This document shows positions 19,081 to 30,049 of a DNA stretch of 32,491 bases, one piece after another. Every line of letters begins with the position of its first letter. The first letter of the stretch is position 1. The position numbers were made by a program, and so were the translations under genes. The notes below the pieces were generated by a model. It was given only the letters and a program-made list of their open reading frames with translations. It ran no database searches and was not told the origin of the DNA. Source of the DNA: Mesotaenium endlicherianum (taxonomy: Eukaryota > Streptophyta > Zygnematophyceae > Zygnematales > Mesotaeniaceae); contig WELA01002181.1 of assembly GCA_009602735.1 (NCBI GenBank), forward strand, positions 156,708 through 189,198, read 5' to 3'.

Positions 19081-20168
19081 GTTACGAGGTCGGGTGCGCC
19101 ACATAGGTACAAGCAACACATCATAAGCAAGCAGGCTTTGCTGCAATGAAGTCTATAATACATGCAGCTTTATAGCCAAAAAGGGAGTCAAGTCTCAAAT
19201 GTTTTAATCAAGGGAGTGTGTACTTTCCAGAGTGAGCACCTCAAGACTGTAATCTGGTAGGAAAACAACTAATGAAGTATGGCCCAAAAGATCACTGGAA
19301 GCACATCATGATCTTCAAGAGTAGTCCCATGCAAGGGTTCAAGCTGTGACTTTGCTCACTACTTGTGAAGTTCTTCAAGTGACTAGAAGCCACGATGGCT
19401 TGCTCTTCACAAGAGAGTGACTAAGTGGTCTGAAAACACAAGAGATAAAAGTGTAAGCTTACAACTGGCATAATGAGGACTTCTAAGAAGATGTCTTTCT
19501 AGGGACAACTCTGTTACTTATACTCCTGGAAACCCGGCGTGGTATGCGGCGGATTCAATGCATCTACTCACACTAGGAGGCTCTCCTATGTCCACTAATG
19601 TGTACAAGACATGTAATAGCACTCCTATAGGCTAAGCATAACTCAAACCAATCAAAGCAGGGCACGTAGAATATGCTATGTGTCTCTCATTGGTGGAGCT
19701 TACCTTGGGTGATTTTCCCTAGATAGCGCCACAAAAGTGAATCTGGAACTTGAGGAAGCTAGTTATAGCCTCAATGATGCACTTATACTATGGAAATGCA
19801 AGACTTATGTAGTCTAAGGGGCTCGCGAATTTGTGCGTACAAAGCTAGGGGTTTTTGGGGTCACGAAGAGCCCACAATGTCATCTTCGGGGACATTGAGT
19901 CACAAGTTGGCCTTTGGGAAAGTTCCGCTAGGGGCCGGTAGGTGACGCGGACTAGATCGCAAATATCTGGCTTGTCACTTGACCAAATGACGCGAAATCG
20001 GTGCCATTCGGAAGATGCTTAGACGCGCTACACTTTGGTGACTTGGAAATCTAGAAAAGGTCAACATATAGATGCGTAAGGTCAATGCAAAGTCGGTCTT
20101 CCTAGGTTGACGTTTCGCACAAGTTAAGCTCCGTTTTGTACGTCAACCCCGACTCATTAAATCATGAC
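19081..20168. mobile_element. Unidentified 1.09-kb insertion in the pol of B
   Basis: The B pol similarity to A breaks after TGTCGTGC (19080) and resumes at GCTGCTACACTC (about 20171). The segment between has no counterpart in A or C and no open frame of note. ATGGCTG occurs at 19068-19074 and 20169-20175 near the two borders but is not placed as a clean target duplication; only 2-3 bp seem repeated at the exact break. Near the right end is a 9-bp inverted repeat, GGTTGACGT (20105-20113) and ACGTCAACC (20140-20148). The superfamily is not recognised; a non-autonomous DNA element, a Helitron-type element or captured host sequence are all possible. Confidence 0.6.
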
Positions 20169-21517
20169 ATGGCTGCTACACTCAGGTATAGGCTAAAGCG
20201 TGGAGTCTGGGTATGTGAAACCGATTCAGGCAAGTGAAAATTGGTCATTTCCAATCTCCTGGAACTAAGATCTCCACTATCAAGTCAGGCTCATGACAGT
20301 TTACTCGGTGGACACTTGGGGCAGGCCAAAACTGTTGGCAAACTGGCAAAGCATTACCACTGGGAAGGGTTACCTCGGGAGGTCTTAAAGTATGTTAAGT
20401 CCTGTGATTAGGGTCAAAACAGCAAGTCTAGACATCCCCCCTCTGGGGGGTTATTGCAACCAATACCCATTTGTGCTGAAAGATAGGAGACTATCTCAAT
20501 GGACTGGATGGTGACACTATCAAGAACTGCCAATGGGCATGACTCTATTTTGGTAGTAGTGGATAAACTGGCAAAAATGGTCATTTTATCCCCACCACTG
20601 TTAAGGTGACTGCTCTTGACACTGCGAGATAATTCTACACTCTTGTATTATGCCAACATGGGCTACCCTCCAATATAATCTCAGATCAAAACTCAAACTT
20701 TACCTCTAAATTCTGGAGAGCATTATTAAGATTAATGGGAGTCAAACAGCTACTCAGCACAATAAACCACCCTCAGACTGATGGGCAAATTGAAAGAACT
20801 AACCGAGTCTTGCAGGAGGTGCTGAGAGCCTATATAAATCGAAGACAAGATAATTGGGATGACTTGTTGCCACAGATTCAGTTTGCTGTTAACAATAGTG
20901 TGCATGCGGCAACGGAAAACTCCGTTTGAATTCAGTCTAGGTAGAGTCCCTAAGTCTCCCTTAGATGACCTGGGGCAGTCATTGACTCACCCTGAGGGGA
21001 TTGACAATCCGGTCTCCCTTCAGCTGACTCAAGAGTTTGCTGATACCCTATCAGAAGTTCAGCACAACTTATACAAAGCACAAAAAAACCTAACAAAAAT
21101 GCCAATTAACACTGTCGGGTGCTAACATTGTCTAAGGGTGAGTTGGTCAAATTGCATTCTCAGCACCTGTACCTGGGGTCATCAAGAGAAAGCTTCGACC
21201 TGTTTGTGTTGGTCTATATTTGGTGGTACGCAAAATGCTTACAAATTGAACATGTCAGCGAAATACAAGGGTCACCCAATCTTTAGTGTCTCTTTCCTAA
21301 CCATACATTAAGGGTGATAAACTGTTCACATGTCGGTAACCTATCCAACCGTGATCGGTCCCCGCGGCCAAGGATGGTGATCCTGAGGAACATGAGGTTG
21401 ATAAAACTTTGGAAGCTCGCTCTGTTCGTCGATCATCTAAACATGTCATGAAGTATCTGGTCAGTGGGAAGGGATATGATGCATCTGGAGACACTTGGGA
21501 ATTTTGAGACCATTTAA

Positions 21518-21522
21518 TCAAC
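21518..21522 (+). repeat. Presumed left target site duplication of C (TCAAC)
   Basis: Five bases of B sequence before C's LTR. The right copy should follow C's 3' LTR outside the window, so this cannot be confirmed here. Confidence 0.45.
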
Positions 21523-22224
21523 TGTAATGAATCAGTATATTAGTAAATGTAATAGTTAATTAAGTTCAGCCTACTGAACTCTAAGTAATATTGAGTCTGC
21601 TGGACTTTATATAATTATCAGTTTAAGGGCTCAGCCGGAAGCAGCAGGCTGAAGCCAACTTAAGTCAGCTCGCTGACACATTCTTTGACAGCCAGCTGAC
21701 TTCCGTACTCGGTAGCAGCAAACTGCCTCGATATGCATCTAAGTGTGGTATGCTAGATGAATGGCCAAATGACATCCCTACGATGGATGGCGATTCAGGA
21801 TGATGGGAGATGGCGGTGGATTTGGTTAACCGAGGTCCTACCAACGTGGTTAACTCCCGGGTAGGCGGTGCCATCGCACTGGCCGTTGAACAGTAAACTC
21901 ATTCCCTGTACATATGCTAGACATTGCTCTCGAGTTCGGCATTCAGAAACGAGGCCAACTCTCTTGTACAGCTTACGGAGAGGGATCTGAATCCAAGGCG
22001 AGAAGCCATTGATACGCACTGTCTTCCAACCTTGCTTATGTATGAGTTTACTGGTTGCATTATTGATGTTAGTTTACTTGCATATGACTTACGAGTATTA
22101 TTCACTGCTAGCGTGTTGTCCTTTGCTGTGAAATCAATTAACGGAAAATACCATGAAGATTACTTGCTGATATAAAGATCTTTATTAATTGTTAATTGCC
22201 TATTTGGTAAGTCGATTCATTTCA
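21523..22224 (+). repeat. 5' LTR of retrotransposon C
   Basis: 702 bp, TGTAATGAATC to GATTCATTTCA. Slightly shorter than A's LTRs, mainly through a deletion near the left end (the ATATAATAGTCATTTAA part is missing). TATAAAG and GGTAAGT (22206-22212) conserved. Confidence 0.95.
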
Positions 22225-22225
22225 G

Positions 22226-22237
22226 TGGTATCGGAGC
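22226..22237 (+). promoter_or_regulatory. Primer-binding site of C
   Basis: TGGTATCGGAGC, identical to that of A. Confidence 0.9.
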
Positions 22238-22258
22238 AGTTATCACAGTCTTCTTTGT

Positions 22259-24002
22259 ATGATAAGGACAAGGTCTCAAACTGGCAACTCCCGAGACATG
22301 GAGAACCAGGATAACGAGAATGTCAAAAACCAGGCGGAAAGCCATGTAGGAACCCGTACCTATTCTGAAGTAGTTGCAGATACTGCAGCAAGAGAGGCTG
22401 CAGATGAGGCAGCCGCTATTGCCGCAGTCGCAGCACAGCAAGCTGTGGAGGAGAGAGCCAGATTAGAAGCTGAACAATTAGCAAAGGCCGCTGAAGATAC
22501 AGAAAGGAGGGAAGGATAGCCAACTGAGGAGCGCACTGTTGAAGAACTTATGGCATCAAGGGCCAATGTTCTGAACCCACCTCCTGCTGTACAACTCAAT
22601 GTACCCCTAGGTCAAATACGTGACCGGCTGAATGCGGCAGGAATTGCTGCTGCAAGAGCGAGAGGGACTGTTGAGGACACTACTCAGCGAGTAGATGCCA
22701 CCGCTACTGCTGCATTTGCTAGACTACCACTCCAGAGTGTAGACTTGGGAGCATTCTTCGTTCAAATGCAGTCGCAAATGGCGACCATGTATCAATCCCA
22801 ACAGGAGGACAAAAGAATCATAATGTCTCTACTGCGGGACAAAGACCAACTGGGTTCTCAAACCACTGGTGGTGGTGGCAGAGGGCCTAGTAAGCCCAAG
22901 CCGAAACCTCCCCAGGACTATGATCCTGAGGGAGACAGAAAATATTACCTGATCAAGTTTCTCGCGGATGTTGAGCAGTGGCTGGAGAACTACCCAGAAC
23001 TGCAAGATTACGAGAAGGTCAGGCACACCAATGCGCTACTGAAAGGCAGTGCCGCAGACTGGAGGCTATAGTGGAAAGGAGAGCGTAAGGCTCGGCAACT
23101 CGATGACCCTATGTGGGTAGAGTTTGTCGAGAAGTTGCATTAGAAGTTTGATGTCTTCAACCAGCAGGAGAAAGGTATCTATGCGATGATCTCCCTGACA
23201 CTGAAGCAGACCACTTCAGTTGCTGAGTTTGCTCAAAAATTCCAGGAGAACATGATGAAACAGCCAAACTTGCCAGAACGGTATAGGNAACTTGCCAGAA
23301 CCATATAGGATAGCATACTTCAGGTCTGGCTTGAAATCCGAAGTCTCTGGTCATTTTGCTGCGAAGAAGTATGAGAAACTGGCTAACTTGATCCAAAATG
23401 CTGATGCCTGGGATGAGCAGCAGTTTAATCACAAGCGCCAGAGTAATGCTTTGGTGTCTAAGATTGTCAAAAGCCCCACGGTTCCTACAATGCGATTGAA
23501 GGAGACCAGGCTAAGGATGATTAGGGTGATGAATATGAGTATGAGTATAATGCTATACAGTCTAGAGGTAGAGGTGGTTCCTCTCGAGGCGGCTATGGAA
23601 GAGGTGGTGGTAGGACTAAGCCGAGACCAGCCTCAGCAAAATCCACTTGCTACCATTGTCAGCAGTTGGGCCACTACAGAGAACAGTGTCCAGTCAAGCA
23701 CCTTTTGAAGGTCGAGAGAGAAGACCAGCCTTTAAAAGACAGCAACCCTAAGCCACGCTGAGGATGATCAGGGTGATGGATATGAGTATGAGTATAATGC
23801 CATACAGTCTAGAGGTAGAGGTGGTTTCCCTCGAGGCGGCTATGGAAGAGGTGGTGGTAGGACTAAGCCGAGACCAGCCTCAGCAAAATCTACTTGCTAC
23901 CATTGTCAGCAGTTGGGCCACTACAGAGAACAGTGTCCAGTCAAGCACCTTCCGAAGGTCGAGAGAAAAGACCAGCCTTTAAAAGACAGCAACAGTCAGT
24001 AA
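22259..24002 (+). pseudogene. gag: Gag of retrotransposon C, with stops and a duplicated zinc knuckle
   Basis: Starts at the same ATG as A (22259). In-frame stops at 22517-22519 (TAG for CAG) and at 23069-23071 (TAG for TAC). Around the N at 23288 a stretch of about 22 bp (AACTTGCCAGAAC...TATAGG) appears on both sides. Unlike A, C keeps the segment between capsid and knuckle, including an RGG-rich box (RGRGG, RGGYGRGGG). From about 23512 to 24000 a segment of roughly 247 bp is present twice, so two intact knuckles CYHCQQLGHYREQC occur at 23648-23689 and 23895-23936. The repeat length is not a multiple of three, so they are in different frames. The second copy leads into the frameshift signal. 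The duplication may be real or an unmerged assembly overlap. Confidence 0.88.
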
Positions 24003-24019
24003 TCCAGTCTACTGACTGT
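23978..24019 (+). promoter_or_regulatory. -1 frameshift signal of C
   Basis: Heptamer TTTAAAA at 23978-23984, 7-nt spacer, stem ACAGTCAGTA (23992-24001) with TACTGACTGT (24010-24019), 8-nt loop. Same as A apart from one loop base. Confidence 0.8.
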
Positions 24020-27000
24020 GAGGATGCTAGAGATAGTGAGTCGTCACTAGCTGCCCTCGTAGCAGGTATTATGGGTCCTGCTGAACTGGATTCACTATGC
24101 ATGCCTGACAACCAGATAAAGGAGACCATCAGCAATATAGACGTCCAGAGAGTGCACACTCTGGATGCTCTTGTTCCACCTGATGTCCAACATTTCTTTG
24201 CTACGTCAGGAGAACAATGCGAAAGTCAGGAAAAGACAGTCCCCCCTATCCTACTGCATTGCATGATTGCAGGTAGGAAGGTGAGGGCATTTGTTGACGG
24301 AGGGGCGTCACATACTTTTATCCACAAGGACTTAGTTAAGCGGCTAAGGCTGCCTACTGTCACCCAAGGGAATAGAAAAATATTCCTTGGAGATGCCTCA
24401 AGTATCCCGGGAGGAGTTATAACCAAGCCTATTGAGGTCCAGTTAGGTTCTGGCATTGCAGTTCTAACTGAAACGCTTACATTTGAGGTACTCAACACTG
24501 GCTTTTATGATCTCGTGCTAGGCAGGTCCTGGCTTAATAGACATCAAGCTGAAGTGTGTTGGAGCAGAGGTACAGTTAAAGTGAGAGGAGCCAGTGATGG
24601 GCAGACTGACTTGGCACCCACCAGTGCTCTTCCTCTTGTCCTGTGTGGATGGCAAATGAAGGAAAAGAAGAGGCTTCCAGAAGGATGCAAGTTGCTGAAT
24701 GCAATGGAGTTCGTCAAAAGCTGGAACCAGAAGGAAGACAGAATGTTCTGCTGCTCAAAGAGGTACCTCCTCAACCTGAAGAAGTGGTGGAGAAAAAGGT
24801 AAGCCCTCCGGAGCACCCTACTGCTGCAAAAATTGTTGCTCAGTACATGGATGTATTTAATATGCCTCCAGGACTACCCCCTAAGAGAAAAGTAGATCAT
24901 AGGATTGATTTATTATCTGGGAATCAGCCACCCTGGCAACGCACTTATGACTTGTCTTATGTGGAGAGCGAGGAGTTGAAAACACATATTGCACAGCTTG
25001 AGGAAAATGGTTATATTTCCCCCAGTAAATCACCGTACGGCGCACCTATCCTATTTGTTAAGAAAAAGGATGGCAGTATGCGGATGTGTGTGAATTACAG
25101 AGCTCTGAACAGAATTATAGTAAAGAACAAGAATGCTTTATCCATAATCAAGGACTTGCTGGATACCCTGTCTGGTGCTAAGGTGTTCAGTAAGATAGAT
25201 TTCAATAGTGATTATCATCAAATCAGAATTGCTGAGGGGGATGAACACAACACTGCCTTTCGCACACGTTATGGACACTATGAGTTCAACGTGATGCCAT
25301 TTGGAGAGAATAATGCTTCTACGACCTTCATGGGTGCTTTGAATGACATTTTCAGACCTTATTTGGATAAGTTTGTGCAAGTTTTCCTGGATGATATTTT
25401 ATTTTTCTCTAAAGATGAAGCTCAGCACGCTGAACACTTAAAGTCAGTCATGGACACTCTGAGAAGATATCACTTACATGCTAAAATGAGCAAGTGTGAT
25501 TTCTTTAACGAAAGTATTGAATTCTTAGGCTACGTTGTCAATAAAGAAGGCATTCGTGTGGATCCTAAGAAAGTCCAGACCATAAGGGACTGGCCAGTAC
25601 CACAGTCTGTCTCTGAAGTTAGATCCTTCCTCGGGTTGGCTAACTACTATAGGAGATATATTGAGAATTATTCTACAAAGGCGAGTAAACTGACTGACCT
25701 TACTAAGACAGACATAGGGTATGTGTGGGGGGAAGAGCAGCAGGCTGCCTTCCAGACCCTTAAAGATGCTCTTTGTTCTGCCCCGGTGCTAGCCGTGTAT
25801 GACCCCAGCAAATCGGTGCACGTGGTCACTGATGCCTCTGACTTTGCCATGGATGCTATTTTGTTGCAGCCTGCTGACAAAACCACAAAGGATGGTAAGG
25901 TACGGCAGGAGTGGCATCCTGTGTTGTATGAATCTATGAAATTTAATCCAACGGAGATTAATTACGCAGTGCATGATAAAGAGCTGCTAGCTATCATTCA
26001 TGTGCTCAGACAGTGGAGAGCATACTTACACGGTAAAGCTTTTAAGGTGATTACATATCATCTAGCTCTAACTCACTTTCAAAAGAAGTCTAAGCCGTCG
26101 AGGAGGGAGAACCGCTGGAGCCAGATGCTGGAGCAGTTCCAAGTCCAAATCGACTACAAACCAGGGAAGTTGAATCCTGCCAATGCACTCTCTAGAAGAC
26201 CTGACTTGCAAGAAAGGAACTTTAGTCAGCATACTGTAGATAAAGTCTTGTGTGCACTCACTTCACTGAAGGTGAAAACTCCTTCCTTGAACAACTTAGG
26301 AAAGCCTACCTTTCTGACCCAACATTTGAGCCCAGCCCCATTACTAGAGTGTGTCGTGCTACAACACTCGAGTATAAGCTTAAGAAAGGGGTCTGGGTGA
26401 CTGAGACCACTTCAGGCAGGTTGAAGCTGGTCATTCCTAATAACTTGGAAATAAGGTCCCTTTTATTGAGTCAAGCACATGACAGTTTGCTGGGTGGGCA
26501 TTTGGGGCAGGCCAAAACTGTTGGCAAACTGGCAAAACATTATCATTGGGAGGGATTACCTCGGGAGGTCTTGAAATACGTTAAATCCTGTGACCAGTGT
26601 CAAAAGAATAAGTCTAGGCACACACCACCGGGGGGCCTCTTACAACCGCTGCCCATCCCAGTTGGCTGCTGGGAAACAATATCCATGGACTGGGTGGTCA
26701 CACTGCCACGAACTGCTTATGGGCATGATTCGATACTGGTAGTCGTGAATAAACTGACAAAAATGGTCATTTTCATCCCCACAACTGTCAAAGTAACTGC
26801 ACACGAAACACGAGACAGCTCTACAACCATGTAGTATGCCAACATGGGCTACCCTCTAACATAATCTCAGACAGAGACTCAAAATTTACCTATAAGTTCT
26901 AGAGGACTTTAATGCGGTTAATGGGAGTCAAACAGCTGCTCAGCACAGCAAACCACCCTCAGACTGATGGGCAGACTGAGAGAACTAATCGAGTTCTGCA

Positions 27001-27780
27001 AGAGGTACTGAGAGCCTATATTAACCAAAAACAAAATAATTGGAATGACCTGTTACCTCAAATCCGATTTGCGGTCAACAGTGCGGTGCACGCGTCAACG
27101 GGCAAGACTCCTTTTGAACTAAGCCTGGATAGAGTCCCTAAGTCTCCTTTAGATGTACTGGAGGAGTTTTTAACTCACCCTGAAGGGTTTGACAATCCGG
27201 TCTTCCTCCAGTTAACTCAGGAGTTTGTTGACACCCTGTCAGAAGTCCAACAAAATCTGCACAAAGCCCAAGAAAACCAACAAAAGTACGCTAATCAGCA
27301 CCGTCGAGAACTGACCTTTTCTAAAGGCAATTTGGTCAGACTACATTCTCAGCACCTGTACCTTCCAGGTGTGGTCAAGAAAAGCTTGGTCCTGTCTGGG
27401 TCGGTCCATATTCGGAGGTGCGCGGTGTCGGTCAGAATGGTTAAAAACTGAACATGTCAGCAGAATACAAGGGTCACCCGGTCTTTAATGTCTCCTTCCT
27501 GGAACCTTACATCAAAGGGGACACACTGTTCACAGATCGGTTACCTGTCCAACCGGGACCGGTCCCAGCTGTCCGGGACGGTGACCCTGAGGAATATGAG
27601 GTTGAGGAGATTTTAGACGCGCGCTCGGTTCGTCGATCGTCTAAATATGTCATGAAGTACCTCATTCGATGGAAGGGTTACGATGCCTCTGGGAACACTT
27701 GGGAATTTAAGGACCATTTGACCAATGCCAAAGGGGCGTTGAAACGGTTTCACCTTCGGGCGGCTGGAGCCCCTCCATAA
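23984..27780 (+). pseudogene. pol: Pol of retrotransposon C, frameshifted
   Basis: Aligns with A's Pol end to end: protease [11 protein letters not shown] (FLDDIL present, but CVDYRALN reads CVNYRALN and the GLTNAP motif reads GENNAS), RNase H (ITDHLAL reads ITYHLAL), HHCC zinc domain, integrase core and chromodomain (EEYEVEEILDAR ... NTWEFKDHL). Breaks: a 4-bp loss at about 24749, one-base losses at about 26277, 26810 and 27380, and a TAG at 26900-26902 in place of Trp. In the integrase, VVDKLTK reads VVNKLTK. Loss of catalytic-motif residues and the several frame breaks make it non-functional. Confidence 0.92.
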
Positions 27781-28143
27781 CAATCATTTCAGTTGACACG
27801 GGAAGGTGACAGGAGGTCCTGCCTCCATTTAACTTGGAGGGGAAAATATATGACAATTAGTGAGCGAGAGCGAGAAAGGGACAGTTATGTGAACCCTAAG
27901 TGTCAGCATAGTGACAAGTGGGACAGCCTGGCCCACATAAAGCACCTTGGGTGGAAGGAAAAGGGGCCTCGCGCAGCAATACATCACTTAACGCACCGTA
28001 AAACACATTCATACGTTTAGGTCTAGCGCACCGCAACTACGTCAACTCCTAGCAATCAACCTGTATGGTAAACACGAGCGAATTCGCCATACTAATACAA
28101 ACTTAATTCCTTCCTACAATTCCTACGACAAAGGTCGATATCC
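27781..28143 (+). other. Spacer between pol and ORF2 of C
   Basis: Non-coding, homologous to A's 9342-9577 but about 130 bp longer, so A rather than C carries the deletion. Contains the internal purine tract TTAACTTGGAGGGG near 27829-27842. Confidence 0.6.
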
Positions 28144-28174
28144 TACTAACTTGTGCCCTGGTTACATGTGCAGG
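28144..28174 (+). promoter_or_regulatory. Putative 3' splice site before ORF2 of C
   Basis: TACTAAC (28144-28150) and CAG (28171-28173), same spacing to the ORF2 ATG as in A. Confidence 0.5.
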
Positions 28175-28229
28175 ATGGCTCCCACCATACAAAAGGAGGA
28201 CAGAAAGCGCAAGGCAGAAGAAGCCAGGA
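28175..28229 (+). pseudogene. First 18 codons of ORF2 of C, cut by element D
   Basis: ATG at 28175 followed by the same charged N-terminus as ORF2 of A (MAPTIQKEDRKRKAEEAR, one residue different), then D's LTR begins. Confirms that ORF2 is a regular part of this family and not private to A. Confidence 0.85.
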
Positions 28230-28540
28230 TGTAGTGATTTGAGTTATTATATATTAGTTTGCATATATTTAATGTTTTCAAATATATTTGGAGTAGTATT
28301 GTGTGGAGTCAAGTGTGAATAGGTACTCTAGTAACTTGGTTCATGTCCTTTGAACCTTCCAAGGCATTTTCGAAGTTAGAGGAAAGACCTAGAAGAACTC
28401 CATGTGGCAAAAGTCAAATGTGCCATTTTTAGGTCAAAAGGACATGTGTACATTATTCTAGAAAGAGGTGGCAAGTTTTGGGATGTGTTGGGTGCCAACA
28501 CATCAACATACACCTTCCTAGAAATTACTTATGTAGCAAG

Positions 28541-28548
28541 TATATAAA
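28541..28548 (+). promoter_or_regulatory. TATA box of the D LTR
   Basis: TATATAAA, followed about 25-30 bp downstream by a plausible start region near 28570. This would leave about 160 bp for R and U5, a normal size. Confidence 0.65.
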
Positions 28549-28679
28549 CAAGAGCTAGAACATAGAAAGACATTCCAGAATCACTCTTGTACTTGCCAAA
28601 ATCCAGAAATATATTAACTTTCAAGAAGCCATCTCTCTTTCAAGAAGCTACCACTTGTGTTCAAAGATCCTTGTCTTGA

Positions 28680-28718
28680 ATAGATAAAGTATTCTGTTTT
28701 ACTAAGTACTTTATCTAT
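28680..28718 (+). promoter_or_regulatory. 12-bp hairpin in the R/U5 part of the D LTR
   Basis: ATAGATAAAGTA (28680-28691) pairs perfectly with TACTTTATCTAT (28707-28718) across a 15-nt loop, 15 nt before the primer site. It would be in the RNA leader; role unknown. Confidence 0.55.
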
Positions 28719-28732
28719 CTGTTTCACTACAG

Positions 28733-28744
28733 TGGTATCGGAGC
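28733..28744 (+). promoter_or_regulatory. Primer-binding site of D
   Basis: TGGTATCGGAGC, one base after the LTR; same initiator-Met tRNA match and same wobble base as the A family. Confidence 0.9.
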
Positions 28745-28768
28745 TAGGCACTTTGGTAGCACAAGAAG

Positions 28769-30049
28769 ATGGCCGATCCTCAAGACCAACAGCAAGCTTT
28801 CGAAGGAAGCCCTTCCTCTCCAAGACACCCTCCTCCAGCGCCGATGGGAGAGCCCACTCAAGAAAATCTGCAACAACAAGAAGCACCACAAGGAGGAGCA
28901 CACCCTCCTCCAGCGTCGATGGGAGAGCCTACTCAAGGAAATCTCCAACAACAAGAAGCACCACAAGGAGGAGCACCGTCAAATCCCGTGGCAGCCGCTA
29001 TAGCAAAGTTGACCCCACCACAAGGAGTTCCCGCAAATGAGTGGGCAGCCTTCCTAATGACCGTCCACAACCAAGTGGGCTTGGCCACCTATGAAGCAAC
29101 CGTGCAAGCGTCAAGAGAAGCTATGGCTGCCATGGTTGCCCCTATTGCGAGCAATGCTCAAAATCCAGCCCCGGCTCAAGCGCCTCCACAAGAGCCAACG
29201 AGAGCAAGGAAACTCATCAAGCCCGGCAAACCCGACACTTTCAACCCCGGGAAAGGTGCCAACCTGAATTTATGGCTCTACCAAGTGGAGACGTACCTCG
29301 CATTCCTTGAAGTACCCGAGGAGGACTACGTTCCCTTTGCCGTTACCTTACTTAGAGGAGCAGCAACATCATGGTGGCGTAACTATCAAGCGGCTATATA
29401 TCAAGCTATGGCGCACCCCATGCTCGGCCAAGAGCCCCCACCATCATATGCAAGATGGGCAGATTTTCGTGAGGCCCTCAAGAAGCAATTCATGCCCATC
29501 AATGCGGAGAAGATTGCCCGAGGAAAGCTCCACCATCTCAAGCAAACGACGTCCGTTCAAGAGTATACATCCAGATTTCACGCCCTCACTCTTGAGATCC
29601 CCAACATGTCTCTCGAGGAGAAGATTGACCGCTACATCTTTGGCCTCAAACCCAAGGTGGCAAAGGAAGTGGAGTTACGCGACTTGACGGACTTCTCAAA
29701 GATCATTGAAGTGGCCCAAAAGGTGGATACCTTGGATTTCAAGCACTCCGTGCCTTCATCTTCACGGGTACCGACGACGCGGGTGTACGCAGCCCCTTCC
29801 ACATCCGAATCTGGACCCACACCCATGGAAATCGGAGTTATTAAAAGGGACCCCGCGGCTGCCCGGAAGAGTGGAAGACCCTCCAATGACACTTATGATG
29901 CAAGAAACCAGCAAGGAGTGAAAGCAAGACTCTCCCCGGCTGAAAAAGAAGCTCTCATGACGGCTGGACTATGCTTTTATTGCAAGGAAAAGGGCCATCG
30001 TGCACTTTCATGCCCCAAAAAGTTGTCAAAAAACGGACAGCGCCGGTAG
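28769..30049 (+). CDS. gag: Gag of retrotransposon D
   Basis: 426 residues, ATG in good context (AAGATGGCC). Residues 20-69 are a tandem duplication of a 25-residue Pro/Gln-rich unit ([12 protein letters not shown]...[10 protein letters not shown]), coded by two 75-bp repeats at 28826-28900 and 28901-28975. Residues about 150-320 match the retrotransposon Gag capsid family ([49 protein letters not shown]). A complete zinc knuckle [14 protein letters not shown] lies at 402-415. The protein builds the particle and binds element RNA. The reading frame is intact, and its end overlaps pol with a slippery heptamer. Confidence 0.95.
   Translation: MADPQDQQQAFEGSPSSPRHPPPAPMGEPTQENLQQQEAPQGGAHPPPASMGEPTQGNLQQQEAPQGGAPSNPVAAAIAKLTPPQGVPANEWAAFLMTVHNQVGLATYEATVQASREAMAAMVAPIASNAQNPAPAQAPPQEPTRARKLIKPGKPDTFNPGKGANLNLWLYQVETYLAFLEVPEEDYVPFAVTLLRGAATSWWRNYQAAIYQAMAHPMLGQEPPPSYARWADFREALKKQFMPINAEKIARGKLHHLKQTTSVQEYTSRFHALTLEIPNMSLEEKIDRYIFGLKPKVAKEVELRDLTDFSKIIEVAQKVDTLDFKHSVPSSSRVPTTRVYAAPSTSESGPTPMEIGVIKRDPAAARKSGRPSNDTYDARNQQGVKARLSPAEKEALMTAGLCFYCKEKGHRALSCPKKLSKNGQRR
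28826..28975 (+). repeat. Two 75-bp tandem repeats in the gag of D
   Basis: Units 28826-28900 and 28901-28975 are nearly identical and in frame, adding 25 residues to the Gag N-terminus. Confidence 0.93.

Larger units (their letters stand above)
14552..21522 (+). mobile_element. Retrotransposon B: decayed chromovirus related to A, 3' part displaced
   Basis: Begins with a diverged LTR of the A family, followed by a primer site, gag and pol in the same order as A, but with many stops and frameshifts. The recognisable sequence stops within the chromodomain coding region, where element C's 5' LTR begins. B's remaining 3' part should therefore lie beyond C, outside the window. B carries an unrelated 1.09-kb insertion in the RNase H-integrase linker. 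It is the oldest of the three related copies judging by its decay. Confidence 0.9.
16749..21522 (+). pseudogene. pol: Pol of retrotransposon B, degraded and interrupted
   Basis: Recognisable in order: protease with [14 protein letters not shown] near 17050-17090; RT with YVDYRALN near 17814 and FLDDILIFS near 18105-18135; RNase H with TDASDFAMG near 18555; a foreign insertion at 19081-20168; integrase zinc domain (CDQC replaced by CD-stop-G) near 20400; integrase core with NHPQTDGQ near 20767; and the chromodomain cut at 21522 just after DTWEF-stop-DHLIN. Stops lie throughout (for example 16902-16904 and 18477-18479). The RT has lost about eight residues (the ILFVKKKD part) near 17790. No function remains. 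Confidence 0.9.
21523..28229 (+). mobile_element. Retrotransposon C: chromovirus closely related to A, inactive
   Basis: LTR, primer site, gag, pol and the beginning of ORF2 line up with A. It is inserted in B's chromodomain codons and is itself interrupted at 28229 by element D, so the rest of ORF2 and the 3' LTR are outside the window. It has stops and frameshifts in gag and pol, and a single N at 23288. Part of it (about 23957-24748) is almost identical to A, while its surroundings differ by several percent. Confidence 0.93.
28230..28731 (+). repeat. 5' LTR of retrotransposon D
   Basis: 502 bp, beginning TGTAGTG and ending CACTACA (perfect inverted ends). A strong TATA box TATATAAA is at 28541-28548. 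A 12-bp perfect inverted repeat lies near the right end (28680-28691 with 28707-28718). Confidence 0.92.

Noticed and set aside
21523..22224. LTR of C as the 3' LTR of B, making a B-C tandem with a shared LTR
   Set aside because: B's sequence stops inside chromodomain codons without the stop codon, spacer, ORF2 or polypurine tract that precede the 3' LTR in A; insertion of C into B explains this better.
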